In this document: positions 59,739 through 64,000 of the stretch, piece after piece | How positions within the stretch are numbered: position 1 is the stretch's first letter | Layout: each line of letters begins with the position of its first letter | DNA from: Desmodesmus armatus | Taxonomy: Eukaryota > Chlorophyta > Chlorophyceae > Sphaeropleales > Scenedesmaceae | Direction: 5' to 3' | NCBI GenBank assembly: GCA_007449985.2 | Contig: VIIQ02000088.1 | Coordinates: 344,836 to 408,835, forward strand | DNA: 64,000 nt | The notes under the pieces: generated by a model | The model's database searches: none | Told to the model about the DNA's origin: nothing | What the model saw: the letters and a program-made list of their open reading frames with translations, nothing else | Translations under genes and position numbers: made by a program

Positions 59739-60928
59739 GGCGCCATGGCTGTAGCTATGCAGACCGGCCTTGCATTGCGCATGAATTGCCCAACAGCGCT
59801 TCCGCAAGGCCCTGCAGCTGCCAGCACCCACGTCGTGAGAGACGTTGGTTACTCGTCCACTGCAGTGTGCAGCAAGGCCCTGCCAGCCCAACCGCCAGTT
59901 GCTGGGTGGGCGGATCTGTGCATGCTGCCTGAACTGCGCGGCACTGCTGCCCTGCTGCCAGCAGCAACACGTGCCACCCCTGAAGGCAGCAGCAGCAGCC
60001 ATAGGTAAGGAAGGGTGTGGCAGGGTGCATCGGGCATTAGGGACTGCTGCAAGGGGGAGGGGACTGCCAGACAGGATGCCCTACATGCCAAACGTGTTTT
60101 GGTTGGTGCGAGGAGAGTGCCGCAGAAGTGAAAGTGGGGTTTGAGGGTTGGGGCGGGGTAGGGGGGGGGCTGTTGGGCGTCAGCCAACAGAGATGGGGGT
60201 GCCGTCGGTGGATTGCTAGGTGCCGTTGACCTTGGGTGGTATGAGCGTGCTTCCTGTGCTGCACCATGCCTCTGCATTGAGGGCAACAGCGCACCGTGCC
60301 CACATGAACTGTGAGGGCGAGGGCGAGCGTTAGTGTGGCAGGGGGTTGGGGCTTTCTGGGCCTGGCGTGTGGAGGGAGCATGCGAGAGCTTGGGGGCCAT
60401 GCACAGTCTGACAAGGCCTTAGCATGGCAGGGTGGCTGGATAGGCAAGGCTACCTGGAAGTTGTTTTGGGGGGCGGGGGGATCTTTGTCTGGTTCTTGAG
60501 GGCTGGGGCAAGCAGGCCAGCCACCCCTTCAAATCCTCTCTTGCACTCTTCCTTGGATGCCCATTGCTTTTTGACCTCTCAATCCTCATAAACACCCCCC
60601 ACGACTCAGCCCCCTCGTTGTGTTGTTTGTGCTGTGTTTGCAGGGAGCTGCAGGACGTTGCTGCACCACTCGGTATATGCCGGGTCGCTGTCACTGAAGG
60701 CAGGCAGGACTGTTGCTGTAGGCGGCTGGCAGCAGCGGCTGTCACCCTGGACAGCTCGGCAATCCACTGCACAGCAATAAGGCGTCGAAAAGAGCGGGGG
60801 CTGCGGGCATGTGCAGGTGCAGGTGAGGTGCTTGTGGGATGGTCACCGGGTCAGGGGCTGGGCAGGGGACAGGCTTCAAGGGCGACTCTGGGTGTGCTGC
60901 TTGTGTTGTGGGCAGGCGCGAAATAGTG
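59739..60928 (+). CDS. Possible two-exon gene fragment downstream of the LRR array
   Basis: An exon after the acceptor at about 59,739 (AMAVAMQTGLALRMNCPTAL to SSSSHR, donor near 60,005) joins in phase to one starting at about 60,644 (ELQDVAAPLGICRVAVTEGR, DSSAIHCTAIRRRKERGL). Reading on gives a stop at about 60,926. The first exon is related to the exon-like parts at 52.46 and 56.49 kb. Function unknown. It may be the 3' part of the LRR duplication unit rather than a separate gene. Confidence 0.35.
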
Positions 60929-60970
60929 ATGCAGCACCCATGTACACGCCGTGGTGGTGAGTGTCCTCGG

Positions 60971-60987
60971 GGGGGGGGGGGGGGGGG
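60971..60987. repeat. Poly-G tract
   Basis: About 17 consecutive guanines in an intron-like region. Length is likely uncertain in any assembly. Confidence 0.9.
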
Positions 60988-61601
60988 CTGGGTCATGGGA
61001 TGCAGCACATATTGCTGGCTTTGAGGTGGCAAAAAGGTGATACAAAGGCAGATGCACACTACCTTGCTTGGTGCAACAGCGGCAGCGGGGAACACAACTG
61101 CCCGTGCAAGGCACTGTGCCTGCGCTTGCAATTCTGCAATCCTGTGGCTGCAGGCTTGGCACTTGCAAGCCTGGAAAGGTATGGTTGTGTTGCTTTTTAG
61201 GGGGGGGTTCAGGGGGTAGAGACGTGTTGCATCGAGTGGGAACCGGGACACAGGTGCTGCTGCCATCGGCTTTGTATCATGGCTGTGGTTGCGTACCTCA
61301 TATTCGAGGTGGTTGTTTCATTGGCCATGCCAACCATGTGTTGCACTCTTGCAGACCCACCACCACCACCACCACCACCCCACCCCATACACCCATCACA
61401 AGACCCACCCTCCCCAATCGAGAGTACGCTGTATTGTTACGGGGACCGTGCCTGTTCCTTGTGTGGTTGTTTGCTATGTGGCCACTCATGGTGGTGACAC
61501 TGGGGAAAGCAGTGGTGCTCTAGACGTTATGTGTGTCTCACCCTGGTCGGCTTGCAACCAACTGATGTTTGCCTATTTGCTCTTGGTGACTCACAGGCGC
61601 A

Positions 61602-62058
61602 CAAAACACACGACGTGGAACCACGCAAGCACACGTTTGATGCACTGGTTACCCTGACGGCAGCCGGAATCTCTGCAGCATCAACACTGAAACAGCTGGG
61701 CTCGGCGGTCAGCGCAGCACATGCAAAGCAGGTGAGCATACATCGTTGGGATGGTACAAAGTCGGGCGGCACCCAGCTGATAAGGGCTTTGTTGGGGTGT
61801 GTATTTGCAGCAACAGGACACGAGTGCACGCAGCATCGGCAGGAGTGGTGGGCGCAAGCAGGCTTTCACAACAGCAGCAGCAGTCTTGGGCCAGCAGCAT
61901 TGAATATCTTCATCAGCAGCACACAGTGTCGTCACCTCTCAGCAGCAGCTGACGTGATTTATGGTTGTTTTGCCCTGGCCAACACGCCGTCAACTGCCCT
62001 TTGTGTATGGCTGCAGGACCTGTTGCAGCAGTATGAGCTGGTAGGCCTCATATTCTGA
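61602..62058 (+). CDS. Possible 3' exons of an unrecognised helical protein
   Basis: An exon at about 61,602-61,731 (EPRKHTFDALVTLTAAGISA, STLKQLGSAVSAAHAKQ, gtgagc donor) can join in phase to about 62,017-62,058 (DLLQQYELVGLIF, TGA), or to an exon near 61,810 ending at about 61,900. Upstream exons near 61.07 kb (Cys-rich) are possible. Too little for a family call. Confidence 0.35.
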
Positions 62059-62682
62059 TGCAGGGACTGGTCCGTTTGCAGCTGCGCGGCAACTTTCCCC
62101 CTTCCCCAGCACACCCTTGTTGGCAGCCAGGGCCAGGGCAGCAGCAGGGAGCTGAACCGCCAGGGTGGTTGCGGTACAGTTTCCTGAAGCTGTTTTTGGC
62201 CTTGCGCTCAGCCCTGCTGTTGCTGACGGCAACAGTGTGATGTGACATCACCAAGGGCTGCTGCACATCCCCGCGCACACAGCCTTGTAGTGTGGTATGT
62301 TGATGGGGGGGGGGTCATGTTGGGCATCTCTGTTGCCATGTGCACATTGATGCTTGAGTGAGCAGCAGCTGACGAAGCGCTTGCCAGCATCAGGCATCAT
62401 AGCTGCTTCCATCAGATTTGTACTGTTATGTGCTTGGCCTTGCGCTGGCGCCGTTGTCGTGGCAGTTTGCTGCAGCGCGCAGTTGGTTTGGAGTGTGACC
62501 AGAATTGGCAGGCATGTTCTTCTCTTCCTGCACTGTAGTGGCTCGGAGAAGTTGCTGTTGGCATTTTGCATACACGTCTTGTTGTCCCTGCAGTACTGTC
62601 TGTCAAGCTCAAGAGGTGTTTTACGCATTGACAGGAGTTGTGCGACACGGTGTGCCCAGGGCCAGTGCACCGGCTGTGTTGT
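62059..62682. other. No gene resolved
   Basis: Short open frames on both strands only (for example plus 62,058-62,240). No convincing splice chain or motif. Confidence 0.35.
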
Positions 62683-62850
62683 AGTAAGATATCAGGGGCT
62701 GAAGCTGCCGTGTCTGTCAACGAAAAGAAGTGGTTAGTGGTGCATATGCATGTGCAGCTGAAGCTGAAGCTAGACGAGCTTGGGGGGCCCCCAACCCTTG
62801 GCTCACTGTGACATGAGGTGCCTGGCCAGTTGCTGCCCTTCTGCTGGCTG
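62683..62850 (+). repeat. Left arm of a 170-bp inverted duplication
   Basis: Reads GAAGCTGCCGTGTCTGTCAA, TGCATATGCATGTGCAGCTG, then CCCAACCCTTGGCTCACTGT. The same sequence lies inverted at 63475-63638 with a few differences. In this arm an exon-like frame is open (AEAAVSVNEKKWLVVHMHVQ to LGSL, stop); in the other arm it stops early. Confidence 0.85.
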
Positions 62851-63474
62851 TGCATTGGCTGTGTTTATCACATGTCTGCTGAATGCCTCTTGTATGTTGA
62901 CACATGGCAGTGTGGTGTTGTCGAACACAGTCTTCACAACGCTGGGTGAGAGTCGGATGATGTGTTGGTTTGTGCTGTGTCACCCAAGAGTTTCCCTGTG
63001 GCCCTGAACACACTTGAACAAACACAACTGCACTGTGCAGTCGTGCTATGTAAGTCCGCAATGACACCGCAGGGTCCAGCGCGGACTCGCGACCGCTGCG
63101 TCAGCGACGATTGGAGACGATTCGGTCACCTCCAAACTCTCTATCGGCCAGTCGATCAGTCTTCAATATTTGCAATCGGGCAATAGCAGCCCTAGGCAAC
63201 ATCACTTGCAATCGGGCGATAACAGCCCTGAACAACAACACAAAGTACAGCAGCACTGCCATCGCCGCAGCACACGTGTGGCCAGTGTTGCCAATACTGC
63301 AGCTCTGGTGTCTCCTGATGGGATGAGTGTGTTGCCAGTTGATGGCTGCCCTGCTGGCTGCTGGTCAGAATGCGCCGTGTGGAGCAGTAAGTAGAGCTAC
63401 AACAGCACGCAGCACTCCCTGCAGGCACGCAAACACAGCGCCAAGGGTCACAGTGGAGCTTTGATGCAACATCC

Positions 63475-63638
63475 AGCCCAGCAGGAGGACAGCAACTGGC
63501 CAGGCACCTTCAGGTCACAGTGAGCCAAGGGTTTGGGGGCCCCGAAGCTCGTCTAGCTTCAGCTGCACATGCATATGCATCACTTACTACTTCTTATCGT
63601 TGACAGACACGGCAGCTTCAGCCTCTGCGATCTTATTA
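63475..63638 (-). repeat. Right arm of the inverted duplication
   Basis: Inverted copy of 62683-62850, separated by 624 bp. Its minus strand reads EAEAAVSVNDKK then a stop, so this copy is the decayed one. Confidence 0.85.
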
Positions 63639-64000
63639 CAGCGCCAAGGGTGCAGGGGGCGTCTTTGAAGAAGGCAAGATGGGACGAAACCTCACAATCT
63701 GATACCCAGCCACATGCAGCTGGCAACAGCAACACATGTGTGGGCAGGTCATGCGGCTTAGCCCTTGTGCATGCATAAAGGACGCCCCAGCTTGCGGGGG
63801 CCGTGACGTGCTGGTATGCATGCTGCCGCTGCTGCAAACCTAGCCAGCAAGCAGTACCTCTCCGTCACGACACTTTCATGTTGACCAACACACACAGGGT
63901 ACACGCAGACCGCACTCTGTGCCAACCACCCCAAATCAACTCTGCCTAGTACGACAGTGCCCTGCACTGCCGGCAGTACGTCGAGCGAACAGTCTCCCCC
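63639..64000. other. Window end, no gene recognised
   Basis: Only short open frames; a minus-strand frame (SSHLAFFKDAPCTLGAVIRS) leads into the right arm but has no clear start or splice. Confidence 0.35.

Noticed and set aside
1..64000. tRNA, rRNA or other structural RNA genes
   Set aside because: I found no GGTTCGAAT-type T-loop with matching arms and no conserved rRNA block. A covariance-model search could still find one.

Overview
This is nuclear DNA of a eukaryote, most probably a green alga (Chlorophyta, of a chlorophycean kind). The pointers are short GT-AG introns splitting most genes, G/C-ending codons, pervasive CAG/CTG repeats coding Gln and Ala tracts, a TGTAA-type polyadenylation signal after at least one gene, and transposon families (KDZ, Crypton) known from algae and fungi. 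I see no bacterial operons, CRISPR array, tRNA or rRNA. The species call is inference.

Layout. 1-5.5 kb: 3' part of an unrecognised multi-exon gene (+). Its introns and 3' flank hold decaying copies of its own exon ends (to about 6.9 kb). 6.9-8.4 kb: no gene seen. 8.4-9.0 kb (-): relic of a leucine-rich-repeat (LRR) gene. 9.0-12.1 kb or further (-): unrecognised Lys/Ala/Gln-rich gene with reading-frame changes. 13,067-26,233: a complete 13.2-kb DNA transposon with perfect 73-bp terminal inverted repeats and a 9-bp target duplication. It carries a KDZ-type transposase (+), a block of 171-bp tandem repeats, and two convergent accessory genes (-). 26,281-35,685: a second, composite element that starts 48 bp after the first ends. 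It holds an intact nine-exon Crypton-type tyrosine recombinase with a GCR1_C-like C terminus, flanked by its own inverted repeats, and a second gene of unknown function. Its right end lies 25 bp beyond the stop codon of an intact LRR gene (35.7-37.9 kb, -). 37.9-40.2 kb: nothing assigned. 40.2-48.1 kb: a very large low-complexity gene with a PHD-type zinc finger and 40 perfect GATGCT repeats. 48-60 kb: three tandem copies (+) of the same LRR gene family with duplicated flanks, each damaged by small indels. The middle one has its last exon interrupted by about 400 bp of AT-rich, plastid-like DNA. 60-64 kb: poorly resolved exons and a 170-bp inverted duplication.

The LRR genes share one architecture: an F-box-like N-terminal helix pair, LRRs, then a separate last exon of about 34 codons beginning (A/G)P.xxPVW. 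The window looks like an LRR cluster that has grown by tandem duplication and been invaded by transposons. I could run no searches. Family assignments rest on motifs read by eye, and intron borders were placed by GT-AG sites and reading-phase continuity.
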